DNA of 64,000 bases from Anaerocolumna sp. AGMB13025. Lineage in GTDB: Bacteria > Bacillota > Clostridia > Lachnospirales > Lachnospiraceae. A program made the position numbers and the translations under genes. Shown here in pieces: positions 35,482 to 44,338 of the stretch. The stretch's first letter is position 1. Each line of letters starts with the position of its first letter. The stretch covers positions 3,890,501 through 3,954,500 of the forward strand of contig NZ_CP121445.1 of the NCBI RefSeq assembly GCF_029689925.1, read 5' to 3'. The notes beneath the pieces were generated by a model. It worked only from the letters and a program-made list of their open reading frames with translations, did no database searches and was not told the DNA's origin.

Positions 35482-35553
35482 TATAATTTTGGTTTCTACC
35501 TCAGCTATAATTTGGGGTTCTACCTCAGTTATTATTTGGGTTTCTATCTTAAT
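35482..35553. repeat. 24-bp tandem repeat, three copies, between trpD and trpG
   Basis: Units begin at 35482, 35506 and 35530, each close to TATAATTTGGGTTTCTACCT plus four bases. Copies one and two differ at about three positions; the third is more diverged. Confidence 0.8.
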
Positions 35554-35615
35554 ACTAATATCCTTGTTATCTATATATTTTTTATCTATATGCTTTTTCT
35601 ATAAGAATCACCAAT

Positions 35616-36215
35616 CTAGTAATTATTCAGAAAATTCTCCATCATTGTTCTGCCGCTTGGGGTAAGAACGGATTCTGGATGGAATTGCAGACCGAAGACC
35701 TCATATTCCTTATGCTTAACAGCCATAATATCACCGTCATCAGCAACACCGATAACTTCTAATTCGGCTGGAATAGTATCCGGCTTTGCAGCCAGGGAAT
35801 GGTATCTTCCAACTGGAACCTCCTCTGGCAGCCCCTTAAATATGGGACTTTGGGTATCCAATTTTACGATGCTTTGCTTACCGTGCATTAACGTACTTGC
35901 ATAAGTTATGACAGCCCCGAATACCTCACAAATTCCCTGATGCCCTAAACACACTCCTAAAATCGGCGTTGTTTCTTTCATCTCTTTTACTACTTCTTCA
36001 CATATACCGGCATCTATTGGACGCCCGGGACCCGGTGAAAGTATAATATGGGAGGGTTGTAAGGCTTTGATTTCCTTTACCGAAAGCTCATCATTGCGTA
36101 TCACTCTAATTTCTGAACCCTTACCTGTTAAATCTTTCTTCTCTTCACAAATACTTCCGATTAATTGTACTAAATTATAAGAAAAGCTGTCATAATTATC
36201 GATTAACAGTATCAT
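35616..36215 (-). CDS. trpG: Anthranilate synthase glutaminase component
   Basis: A 199-residue class I glutamine amidotransferase. The start MILLIDNYDSFSYNLVQ is diagnostic. The nucleophile Cys is in GVCLGHQGICEVFG and the His/Glu pair in LQFHPES. It supplies ammonia to TrpE. The start overlaps the trpE stop by four bases (ATGA type). Confidence 0.97.
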   Translation of the reverse strand: MILLIDNYDSFSYNLVQLIGSICEEKKDLTGKGSEIRVIRNDELSVKEIKALQPSHIILSPGPGRPIDAGICEEVVKEMKETTPILGVCLGHQGICEVFGAVITYASTLMHGKQSIVKLDTQSPIFKGLPEEVPVGRYHSLAAKPDTIPAELEVIGVADDGDIMAVKHKEYEVFGLQFHPESVLTPSGRTMMENFLNNY

Positions 36216-37666
36216 AAATCTACCTCGCTGGCTTTCTTAATTGCTTCCATAATTGCTCCTGCTTTATTGGCACATTCCTCATATTCCCGTTCCGGTACGC
36301 TGTCAGCTACTATACCGGCACCTGCCTGGACATACACTTTATTATCTTTCTTTACCGCTGTCCTGATTGCTATACATACATCCAGATTACCGGAGAAATC
36401 CAGATAACCTATGGCTCCGCCGTATACGCCTCTTGCAACGGGTTCCAATTCATCAATAATCTCACAGGCTCTGAATTTTGGGGCACCTGATAAGGTTCCA
36501 GCCGGTAATAAAGCTGCTACGGTATCACATCCATCCTTACTCTGATCTAGCTCTCCGGTTACTACCGAAGCAATATGCATTACTTTGGAAAAACGGTGGA
36601 TTTTCATATAATCTTCTACCTTTACACTTCCGTATTTTGCAATGCGTCCCACATCATTCCTTGCTAAGTCCACCAGCATATTATGCTCTGATAATTCCTT
36701 TTCATCTGCTAAAAGTTCTATTTCCAGTGCTGTATCCTCTTTGGTTGTCTTCCCCCTTGGTCTGGTTCCGGCTACCGGAAACGTAGTAAGCTTTCCGTCC
36801 ATGAGTTTTATCATAGTCTCCGGCGAAGCTCCGGCAATCTGTACATCTTCACTTTGGATAAAATACATATAGGGAGAAGGATTGGTAGTCCGAAGTACTC
36901 TATACGTATTTAAAAGGCTGTTTTGATATTCCGCTTCAAATCTTCTGGAAATAACTGCCTGGAAGATATCACCTTCCCGAATATATTTCTTGGTTTGTTC
37001 TACCATCTCACAATATCGTTCTTTTGTAGTATTACAGGTAAATTCAGGGTTTTCATCAGCTTGTAGTACCTGTAAGGGCGCTCTGTCATTAATAAGATGT
37101 ATGATTTTATCAATTTCAAGTAATGCTGCGTGAAATCCCTGCTCCTTGTCTTGCGCCTTATAGTTGGCTACAATACTGATTTTCTGTCTTAAATGATCAA
37201 AGGCGATGACTTTGTCAAACAACATTAAATCATAATCTTTAAAATCATTTTTCTTAATTTTTAACTTCGGTTCTGCATATCCAATCATCTCATAAGAAAA
37301 ATACCCGACAAATCCTCCGGTAAAAGGCGGCAAGCCATCCATACGGGGAGTTTTATATTTATTTAACAGTTCCCTTAGGGCATCCATCGGTGCACCGGAC
37401 ATTTTAGTTACGATTTCACCGCTTTTTATGGTTACTTCACCATCTTTACAGGTCACATGAAGTAACGGGTTAAATCCAAGGAATGAATATCTGCCCCATC
37501 GCTCTCCGCCTTCTACACTCTCTAACAGGTAATAATTTTTATCTACCTGAGCTAACTTTCTTAGCAGCAGAATCGGTGTGATTACATCCGAAAATATCTC
37601 TTTACACACCGGGATTAAATTATAATCCCTCTCGTATTCCTTCATAGCCTCATAGCTTACTGACAT
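36212..37666 (-). CDS. trpE: Anthranilate synthase component I
   Basis: ATG 37666 follows AAAGGAGGAT at 5-6 bases; a longer reading by 16 codons has no ribosome site. The 484-residue product has the feedback-site motif LLES (in YYLLESVEGGERWG) and the chorismate-binding C-terminal domain (AGTRPRGKT, AGTLSGAPKFRACEIIDELEP, AGAGIVADSVPEREYEEC). It makes anthranilate from chorismate with ammonia from TrpG. LLES predicts tryptophan feedback inhibition. Transcription is controlled by the T-box at 37795-38066. Confidence 0.97.
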   Translation of the reverse strand: MSVSYEAMKEYERDYNLIPVCKEIFSDVITPILLLRKLAQVDKNYYLLESVEGGERWGRYSFLGFNPLLHVTCKDGEVTIKSGEIVTKMSGAPMDALRELLNKYKTPRMDGLPPFTGGFVGYFSYEMIGYAEPKLKIKKNDFKDYDLMLFDKVIAFDHLRQKISIVANYKAQDKEQGFHAALLEIDKIIHLINDRAPLQVLQADENPEFTCNTTKERYCEMVEQTKKYIREGDIFQAVISRRFEAEYQNSLLNTYRVLRTTNPSPYMYFIQSEDVQIAGASPETMIKLMDGKLTTFPVAGTRPRGKTTKEDTALEIELLADEKELSEHNMLVDLARNDVGRIAKYGSVKVEDYMKIHRFSKVMHIASVVTGELDQSKDGCDTVAALLPAGTLSGAPKFRACEIIDELEPVARGVYGGAIGYLDFSGNLDVCIAIRTAVKKDNKVYVQAGAGIVADSVPEREYEECANKAGAIMEAIKKASEVDL

Positions 37667-37794
37667 CTCATATCCTCCTTTTTTTAACTTGATTATGCAA
37701 GGTGCTGTTCCCATTCATAACTTTATGCTTTTAGAGCTTCCACCGGTTACTTAAAATTATCCTTCCAGAGTGCAGACACCTTCGATGAAATAAA

Positions 37795-38066
37795 AAAAAG
37801 CCTTCATCCCCTAATCTAAGGGACAAAAGCTTTATAACTTCTGCGATACCACCCATATTGATGTCAATTGACATCCACTCTGTTTGTATACTATCATATA
37901 CACCCCGCTGATAACGGTCAGGGTCCCCGTTGACATCTACTTCCTTTCGGTTTCAAGCCACCCTCACAAGTCCATTCACTAAATTCTATTCTTACCGCCT
38001 TCACACCCTTCGGCGACTCTCTGAAAGATTTCCTTTAGCTACTTCTCTTGCTCATCGGTTTCGTCA
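37795..38066 (-). promoter_or_regulatory. T-box leader, tryptophan-specific (UGG specifier), with terminator
   Basis: On the minus strand the T-box core GGGTGGTATCGCAG lies at 37854-37841. Stem I carries the AGAGAAGTA motif (near 38048-38040), flanked by GCAAG that pairs with CTTGT right after TGGA at 37974-37971. The specifier is therefore UGG, the tryptophan codon. A terminator (AAGCTTTTGTCCC with GGGGATGAAGGCTTTTTTTT) ends at about 37795. Uncharged tRNA-Trp should stabilise the antiterminator and turn on trpEGDCFBA. Confidence 0.92.
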
Positions 38067-38209
38067 TTAAATTGAATTAAGTATAGCTTTAATGAAGCTA
38101 TTTGTCAATAGACTTTTTTTAATGTTTTTGTATAGACAGATAGATGTATTTTAATCTTTGTGTATATGGAATTCTATTTTTTCTGTATTATTTTATTTCT
38201 TTATTTATT

Positions 38210-39136
38210 TTATTTCTTTTTATATATTCTTTTTCTTCTTTTAGGAGCATTACTGGCTGTCTTCTTATTTTCAGCCGGTTTTTCATTAACTATTTCATTA
38301 TTTTCTGATTTTAAGGAAACCCACATGGAGGAACCTTCTTTACCCATTGCTTTAATCTCCAGAAAGTCGAATTTCCTTAAGAATTTAGACAGCTTGGTAT
38401 CTCCATAATTTCTTACATCAAAATCAGGATAACGCTTAACCAGACGGCTTCCAAGTTCGCCCATATTCATGTTTTGCTCCTCGGAATCCACTTCGTTCAT
38501 CATCTTGATAATGGCAGACTTGATAACACTGATATCCGTCATGTTTTTAACCGAATCGGCATTGTCCTGACCTGGTGCTGTTTTCGAATCCTTATTATTT
38601 GGGTTTTGATCTTCTGGTTTTTTACTATCTGTAACTTTTTCCCCATTCTTAATCAGAGGTGCCATCTGGTGCTCTTCTATTTCAATACCCTTTTTCTCGG
38701 TCTCAGCAAGTACATCTAAATATTTAAACTGGTTACAGGCAGCAATAAAGGGTTTCGGTGTCTTCTTCTCTCCCATACCCACTACTAACATACCCGATTC
38801 TCTGAGTCTTGAAGACAGTTTAGTAAAATCACTGTCACTGGAAACAATACAAAAACCTTCTACATTTCCCGAATATAAAATATCCATAGCGTCTATAATC
38901 ATGGCTGAATCTGTAGCATTCTTTCCAACCGTATAACCATATTGCTGAACCGGCGTTACCGAATTCTCAAGGAGGACATCTTTCCAGGAGCCAGCGGAAG
39001 GTTTTGTCCAGTCACCATAGATTCTTTTATAGGTAGCGATACCGTAATTTGATATTTCATCTAGAATATTTTTGATATACTTGGCAGATACATTATCGGC
39101 ATCGATTAAAACAGCAAACCGTTTTTCTTCCGTCAT
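38210..39136 (-). CDS. NYN domain protein with OST-HTH/LOTUS C-terminal domain
   Basis: ATG 39136 follows AAAAGGAGC; the earlier reading adds 17 unsupported residues. The product has 308 residues. The NYN (PIN-like, LabA/DUF88) domain covers about residues 5-150: FAVLIDADNVSAKYI, ATDSAMIIDAMDILYSG and FCIVSSDSDFTKLSSRL give the conserved Asp residues for metal binding. A Lys/Asp-rich linker precedes an OST-HTH/LOTUS-type domain (about 200-275, with GELGSRLVKRYPDFDVRNYGDTKLSKFLRKF shown in part as RNYGDTKLSKFLRKF). The tail is very basic (KRRKRIYKKK). Known for the families: RNA cleavage or RNA binding. Its target is unknown. Confidence 0.88.
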   Translation of the reverse strand: MTEEKRFAVLIDADNVSAKYIKNILDEISNYGIATYKRIYGDWTKPSAGSWKDVLLENSVTPVQQYGYTVGKNATDSAMIIDAMDILYSGNVEGFCIVSSDSDFTKLSSRLRESGMLVVGMGEKKTPKPFIAACNQFKYLDVLAETEKKGIEIEEHQMAPLIKNGEKVTDSKKPEDQNPNNKDSKTAPGQDNADSVKNMTDISVIKSAIIKMMNEVDSEEQNMNMGELGSRLVKRYPDFDVRNYGDTKLSKFLRKFDFLEIKAMGKEGSSMWVSLKSENNEIVNEKPAENKKTASNAPKRRKRIYKKK

Positions 39137-39478
39137 ATGGTGCTCCTTTTGTTTTTCTTTATCATCCATGCTGTAAGCCTGTCCCAAAGCTGGCTGATTG
39201 CTATTACGGACAAAATTTCACAAAACAATATATATATAACATATAAGGATAATCTAAGATTTCTTTTTGCTTTTAAAATATCCGGTTCTGATTTCATAAT
39301 TTAATTTCCTTCCAAAAATGAATTAATTAGGCTCTTATATAGTGTTAAACCTTTAACAAAAAGGTTGTAATCTGTACCCTATATTCTCCCCTTATTAATT
39401 ATATATTTATCATACCTTATTTTAGCCCAAATAGCAATAATTTCCTAGTATTCCTTCATAACCTGACCAGGCATCTAA
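39137..39478. other. Gene-free stretch
   Basis: AT-rich spacer between two minus-strand genes. I see no supported gene, RNA or repeat. Confidence 0.5.
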
Positions 39479-39964
39479 TCACTCAGGCAAATCTTTAAGC
39501 TCAAAAATCGGTTTGAAATCCTCGCTGTCAGCACAAAGAAAACCACTCCATATCTCCAGGATAGTCTTAAGTGCAGGTTTAAAAGCATCAAAGGCTCCTT
39601 CTTCTACTGTAACTGCAAATATTGTTTTAATATTGCGGTTCTTTATAAATGCTGCGTCCGAAGGAGATTTAAACTCATACTCCACCAACTCGAAATCTAT
39701 GGTTTTACCCGCTAATTCAATCTGCAATATATTCATAGCTTCCCACAATTCGATTTGTCCAAATCCTTTTGATTTAAGGAGTTCAGAAATCATTCTGGCA
39801 TCCACGCTATCGGCAGTCATGAAAAACCAGTCCGTAATAGGCTTTTCTGATTTTTTTTCCTTTGTAGTATTAGTATTTAACCCGACTTTTTTCGTTTGTT
39901 TATTTTGCGTGTTTTGCTTATTTTGTGTATTATGTTTATTTTGAAATTTATTATGCTTTTCCAA
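39479..39964 (-). CDS. Unknown protein with Asn/Gln/Lys-rich N-terminal repeat
   Basis: A 161-residue protein. Residues 1-30 are low complexity (KHNTQNKQNTQNKQ repeats), probably disordered. Residues about 42-161 look like a compact alpha/beta domain (ITDWFFMTADSVDARMISEL, IKTIFAVTVEEGAFDAFKPAL, ILEIWSGFLCADSEDF). I do not recognise the family. A plausible ribosome site lies upstream. It stands alone. Confidence 0.72.
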   Translation of the reverse strand: MEKHNKFQNKHNTQNKQNTQNKQTKKVGLNTNTTKEKKSEKPITDWFFMTADSVDARMISELLKSKGFGQIELWEAMNILQIELAGKTIDFELVEYEFKSPSDAAFIKNRNIKTIFAVTVEEGAFDAFKPALKTILEIWSGFLCADSEDFKPIFELKDLPE

Positions 39965-40241
39965 CTAATTATCCCTCCGTGACCTTAGTGTACTTCTCAG
40001 TTAGCTTTTTTCATAACAGTATGCCCGCCCCTAGCCCAAGAACCAAGGGGACATCAAACTTACATAAAATTTCCATCCATGTTTTATACTAACCACTTTA
40101 TTATACTATATTCCTGCCAAAAGTGAAATACTCCGGCTTAAGAATACCTGGAAAAGTATGAAGTAAGGTATAGTACTGGGACTTTATACCTTACTTATGT
40201 TTTACCAACCAAAATTTTAGATGTACGGGTCTCTATTAATG
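39965..40241. other. Spacer upstream of a plus-strand promoter
   Basis: No gene is supported. The region contains a hairpin-like GGTATAAAG/CTTTATACC stretch near 40168-40190 (ATAAGGTATAGTACTGGGACTTTATACCTTA in part), a possible terminator for material to the left. Confidence 0.4.
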
Positions 40242-40274
40242 TGGTATACTAATAGTTATATCCAAGTTGGATAT
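40242..40274 (+). promoter_or_regulatory. Extended -10 promoter with overlapping perfect palindrome
   Basis: TGGTATACT at 40242-40250 is an extended -10 element. Eight bases on, ATATCCAAGTTGGATAT (40258-40274) is a perfect 17-bp dyad at the expected start of transcription, a classic repressor site. It lies 130 bases upstream of the aldo/keto reductase ATG. Confidence 0.65.
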
Positions 40275-40404
40275 CATAACCAAATAACAACAGGGAATAT
40301 TCTGGGTACGAATGAAAATTGCATAGATCAGGTTCTTTTCAATTTATTGAAGCTTCTTGTCTATCTTATCGTAAGAATAATCCGGCGAATCTTGGAGGTT
40401 TACT

Positions 40405-41496
40405 ATGTATTACAAACAATATGGAGATACCGATATGAAGGTATCCGCAATCGGCATGGGCTGTATGCGCTATGATGATGCTGACGTGAAAGCAGGAAAT
40501 TTTGAAAAATGTGCAGAAGTAACTTTATATGCTCATGAAAAAGGTATTAATTATTTTGATACTGCTCCTTTTTATTGTGATGATAAAAGTGAAATTATAA
40601 CTGGTATTGCCTTATCCCAATTACCAAGAGACAGTTACTATGTGTCTTCTAAAACCAATATGGGAACCGTAGGCGGCAAGGCTACGGAAGGCGATTACCG
40701 CAAAAGACTGGAAACTACTTTGACCAGATTAAAGGTTGATTATCTTGATTTTTATCACTTATGGTGTGTATTAAGTCTGGATTCCTTTTCAAAACAGTGT
40801 GATGCCTTATATGGTTTCTTTGAAAAAGCAAAGGCTGACGGTCTGATCCGCAACATTGTATTCTCCTCCCATATGCAGGGAAATGAGCTGGAAGATGCGG
40901 TAAACTCTGATTTATTCAAAGGTATGCTCATCGGTTATAATGCTCTTAATTACCGTTTCCGCCAGACCGGCATTGAAGCAGCATACAAAAAAGGTATGGG
41001 CGTAGTAGTTATGAATCCTTTAGGCGGCGGTCTTATCCCAAGTAATCCGGATACTTTCCGTTATTTAGCAGAAGGAACTGACTTAACTGTTCCCCAGGCT
41101 GCCCTTAATTTCGTAGCTTCCCATAAGGAGATTACTATTACCTTAGCCGGCTGTACTACAAAAGCGCACATCGATGATGCCTGTAAAGCAGTGGAAAATC
41201 TGGCGGAACGTCCAGCCAGTGAGATTTATAAGGAATATGAAAATAAAGGAGTTGCTCTTAATAACCTTTGTACCGGCTGCGCCTACTGCAAGCACTGTCC
41301 AAAAGATATTGATATTCCAAAATTCATGGATGCGTATAACGAAAAATTATTGGGTAACAATCTACATGACCGCCTTAAATATCACTGGCAGATCCCGGCT
41401 TCTATGGCAGCAGAATGTATCAGCTGCGGTAAGTGTGAGACTTTATGTACTCAGCATCTGCCTATTATTGAAAGGTTGGCTGAAATCGCGGGGTAA
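40405..41496 (+). CDS. Aldo/keto reductase with C-terminal 4Fe-4S ferredoxin-like domain
   Basis: A 363-residue protein after a TTGGAGG ribosome site. The TIM barrel has GDTDMKVSAIGMGCMRY, INYFDTAPFYCDDKSE (catalytic Asp/Tyr) and DYLDFYHLW. The C-terminus has CTGCAYCKHCPKDIDIP and CISCGKCETLCTQHLPI, two 4Fe-4S motifs. It is a relative of the protein at 5043-6176. It is one of few plus-strand genes in the window, with its own promoter and terminator, and a candidate operator. The substrate is unknown. Confidence 0.9.
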   Translation: MYYKQYGDTDMKVSAIGMGCMRYDDADVKAGNFEKCAEVTLYAHEKGINYFDTAPFYCDDKSEIITGIALSQLPRDSYYVSSKTNMGTVGGKATEGDYRKRLETTLTRLKVDYLDFYHLWCVLSLDSFSKQCDALYGFFEKAKADGLIRNIVFSSHMQGNELEDAVNSDLFKGMLIGYNALNYRFRQTGIEAAYKKGMGVVVMNPLGGGLIPSNPDTFRYLAEGTDLTVPQAALNFVASHKEITITLAGCTTKAHIDDACKAVENLAERPASEIYKEYENKGVALNNLCTGCAYCKHCPKDIDIPKFMDAYNEKLLGNNLHDRLKYHWQIPASMAAECISCGKCETLCTQHLPIIERLAEIAG

Positions 41497-41676
41497 ACTG
41501 TGTGCAATACCAATCACAGATAGAATATCGATAAATTCATTACTCAATAATTGATATCTGACTGGGCAGATTTTTTTACTCAATCGTAAATTAAGTTTCA
41601 GCTCTTCCTGATCTGATTGAATGACAGAACTTTTCATTTTACAAAATATTCTATTTTGATTTTAATAATAATACAC

Positions 41677-41736
41677 AAAATCCATGAAACGCTGTCAAGG
41701 CAAGGGGTTCAGCCTTTACTGTGGTTCATGGATTTT
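41677..41736. terminator. Terminator between convergent genes
   Basis: AAAATCCATGAA at 41677 pairs with TTCATGGATTTT at 41725-41736 (12 bp), with inner AAGGC/GCCTT pairing. A and T tracts on both sides. Confidence 0.85.
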
Positions 41737-41824
41737 ATTAAATAATTAAGGCTCAAAAGTTCCAAAATACAGAATTTTAAACGGTTCTTATTTTTATTTA
41801 TCATACCATCGACAAACTTGAATT

Positions 41825-42250
41825 TTAGCTAGTTTTCTTAAAAAAATATCTACAATATAAATATAATCCAAAAGTAAATGCCAGAATAAAAAAGTCAAAC
41901 ATTGCCACGCCACTTCCTAATACATGCCATCTGTCTCTGAGAGTGAATGTCAATATTAACAGTATTAAATCTGCTATAACAGATATAAATGCTAAATTTT
42001 TAGAGTGCAAATTTCTGAGTATTAATAATATTGGAGATAAAAATCCTGTTAACAAATTAACAATCCAAAATATCATAAAATAAAATGGATAATTAGTGAA
42101 GTATTTAATTACTGCTTCCCCATATCCATGAGAAGCATAATAAGATTTATTATGGGATAACATCATAACAAAATCATAAATCCCCATAATATAAATAAAC
42201 ATCATAAATAATGCAATAACCCATAGATGCCATTTATTGCTTATTTTCAA
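41825..42250 (-). CDS. Small four-helix membrane protein, function unknown
   Basis: A 141-residue protein from TTG 42250, 8 bases after AAAGGAGG. Four hydrophobic helices are visible (LWVIALFMMFIYIMGIYDF, PFYFMIFWIVNLLTGF, LAFISVIADLILLILTF, VAMFDFFILAFTFGLYLY). I do not recognise a named family. No link to the downstream BMC region is evident. Confidence 0.75.
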   Translation of the reverse strand: MKISNKWHLWVIALFMMFIYIMGIYDFVMMLSHNKSYYASHGYGEAVIKYFTNYPFYFMIFWIVNLLTGFLSPILLILRNLHSKNLAFISVIADLILLILTFTLRDRWHVLGSGVAMFDFFILAFTFGLYLYCRYFFKKTS

Positions 42251-42526
42251 CTATCATTCCTCCTTTTTTACGTAATGCAATTATCAGTATTGAAGTTGTT
42301 ATTACAATTTTAGTTTATCTAACAGAGCTTTAATAGACATAACCCATAAAACTTTCCTGATAGACAGTCTTATAGGTTATTTATAATTTGTTTATTTCAA
42401 CTCAGAGCTTTTCTAAGTCTATAACTTTTTAAGCCTTTTCCATTCTAAATCTGTTACTTTTTAATTCCATTCCTTTTTGAGTGTATGCCTTTTAAGCCAT
42501 ATCTTTTGAATTTATATTTTTTGAGT

Positions 42527-43165
42527 TCAGCCTTTTGACAGTGCCTTTAAGTACTCCTCAGCAATAATGCTGTGACCGATAGCTGTAGGATGAACTCCAT
42601 CTTCTGCAATCTGGGTACAAGTATATTGTTCCACTTCTGCCTTTGCAAAGATACCATCAAGGGGCAGATAATAGTCTGCAAATTCCTTTGCTAAGGCCCT
42701 TGCCACATGGATTTTGGGGTCAAGGTCTTCTCTCCAGGCTTTTCTGTCCGGCAGGGAATAAAGTACAAAGGGTTCTATTATCATGATTTTACAATCAGGA
42801 AAATCCTTTTTAATTCTGGTTAACAGGGTTCTGTAATTCTCTTCATATTCCTCGGTGGTCGTTGGTTCGTTGGAATCATACCTGCGCCAGGTATCATTAA
42901 TACCGATTAAGATTGATAAAAAATCCGGTTTAACCGCCTTAAAATCTGTTTCATAGCGGTCTAGTAAATCAATAACCCGGTTGCCTGAAATCCCTTTATT
43001 AATAAAAGTAACCCCATTCTCGGGAAATAAAGTATTATACAATTTGGCGACCACACCGGGATATCCTTCTGATAAGGAGGTAATATCATCTCTGTCTCTG
43101 CCGCAATCTGTTATACTGTCTCCCTGAAACAGCACAACCTGTCCTTTTTTAAATAATTCCTTCAT
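42527..43165 (-). CDS. SGNH/GDSL-type hydrolase
   Basis: ATG 43165 (MKELFKKGQVV) follows GGAG; four codons upstream is an alternative. The 212-residue product has block I FQGDSITDCGRD (Ser nucleophile), block II NKGISGNRV, block III IGINDTW and the C-terminal DGVHPTAIGH (Asp/His). These lipase/esterase-fold proteins often act as carbohydrate deacetylases in plant-polysaccharide-degrading clostridia. No signal peptide, so it works in the cytoplasm. It lies beyond the AraC gene at the end of the BMC region and may remove acetyl groups from imported sugars; this is inferred. Confidence 0.9.
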   Translation of the reverse strand: MKELFKKGQVVLFQGDSITDCGRDRDDITSLSEGYPGVVAKLYNTLFPENGVTFINKGISGNRVIDLLDRYETDFKAVKPDFLSILIGINDTWRRYDSNEPTTTEEYEENYRTLLTRIKKDFPDCKIMIIEPFVLYSLPDRKAWREDLDPKIHVARALAKEFADYYLPLDGIFAKAEVEQYTCTQIAEDGVHPTAIGHSIIAEEYLKALSKG

Positions 43166-43317
43166 AAGAAACTCCAATCTGCGTAAAGTAACGCTCTTCT
43201 GTCTATAAATCCTTCTTAAAGTGCCATATAATAAACCTTTTTTATTATAACAAATACTTCCAGAAAGGACAATGAGGGATTTAAATTTTATTTCCTAATT
43301 ATGTGAGATTTTGTTTC

Positions 43318-44274
43318 TTAATTTCTGTATTGTTTTGGTGTCATATGATACTTTTCTTTAAAAACCCGGTGAAAATAACTTGTATTATCATAACCTACCA
43401 CCGCAATGATATCTGCTACTGTTAATTTGGTATTACTTAATAATTCCACAGCTTTATTAAACCGTTTCATCTGCAGCAGTTCCTTATAAGTATGCCCGGT
43501 GTTGCGTTTGATTAATTTACTTAGGGAATAAACCGACTGGTTTAAATCCTCAGCAAGTTTCGTAAGGCTTGCCTCCCGGTAATTTTCCTCTATATAACGA
43601 AGTACAGACAAGGTAATGTAATTATCATAAGTATCATTATCTGCCTGTTCTATTTTATCCGTATAATTAAGAAGCTGTAAAAATAAGAGCCCCATGGTGG
43701 TTTGGTTAATTTTATGATTATTTGGCTGCTTATTAACCAGGGACCAGATCATATTTTCTATCAGATTTTGTATTGGTAAAATATCCGCCACTTTAAAATA
43801 TAAATAACTGGCCTTTCCAGTATCCTGCCTTAAGGAATCCACAATAAAATCCTTTAGCATGTTTTCCCCTTGCAGCATACCAAAAGCAACATCAAAAAAT
43901 TCAGGAAGTACAATAAAATTTATAGCGATATCCTTTTCACCGGCAGGCAGTATCTCCTGATAGGCATTTTGATTTAAGAATAGCAAATCCCCTTCTTCTA
44001 AAACAACCTGGCTCAAATCATTAATAATGTGAGTTGTCCTGCCCTGACACATATAGATGATTTCAACATAATTGTGCTTATGCTTGGGAAAATGGGTAAA
44101 CCGGGTATGGGTTCTGACATCAATTAATTTACCTTTCTCAAGCATCTTTTTACTATCCACAACAAAGTCTTTCGTGGTGGTATAAAGATTTTTAACAACA
44201 GAATTTCTCCCCGATAGAATAAGCTCTTCTTCTTTTGTTATTTTTTCCAACCTATGCAGCAAGTCTGCATTCAT
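43318..44274 (-). CDS. AraC family regulator with N-terminal cupin domain, probably sugar-responsive
   Basis: A 318-residue protein after AGGTGGTGG. The N-terminal cupin-like sensor (about residues 45-150) has FTHFPKHKHNYVEIIYMCQG and VLEEGDLLFLNQNAYQE. The C-terminal AraC domain (about 220-318) has LTKLAEDLNQSVYSLSKLIKRN and VADIIAVVGYDNTSYFHRVF. This is the layout of RhaR/RhaS-type regulators. Its location at the end of the microcompartment cluster makes it a candidate activator for rhamnose or fucose use. Confidence 0.9.
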   Translation of the reverse strand: MNADLLHRLEKITKEEELILSGRNSVVKNLYTTTKDFVVDSKKMLEKGKLIDVRTHTRFTHFPKHKHNYVEIIYMCQGRTTHIINDLSQVVLEEGDLLFLNQNAYQEILPAGEKDIAINFIVLPEFFDVAFGMLQGENMLKDFIVDSLRQDTGKASYLYFKVADILPIQNLIENMIWSLVNKQPNNHKINQTTMGLLFLQLLNYTDKIEQADNDTYDNYITLSVLRYIEENYREASLTKLAEDLNQSVYSLSKLIKRNTGHTYKELLQMKRFNKAVELLSNTKLTVADIIAVVGYDNTSYFHRVFKEKYHMTPKQYRN

Positions 44275-44338
44275 GCGTTCACCACCACCTGTATTAGTGT
44301 TTTTCTTTTATATGAATAGCTAATTTAATAAAGCATTT

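Noticed and set aside
35465..35665. Plus-strand frame with Ile/Ser repeats
   Set aside because: Comes from the 24-bp tandem repeat; no ribosome site and it overlaps the end of trpG.
40221..40475. Plus-strand frame overlapping the aldo/keto reductase start
   Set aside because: No ribosome site; it covers the promoter and operator and collides with the real gene in another frame.
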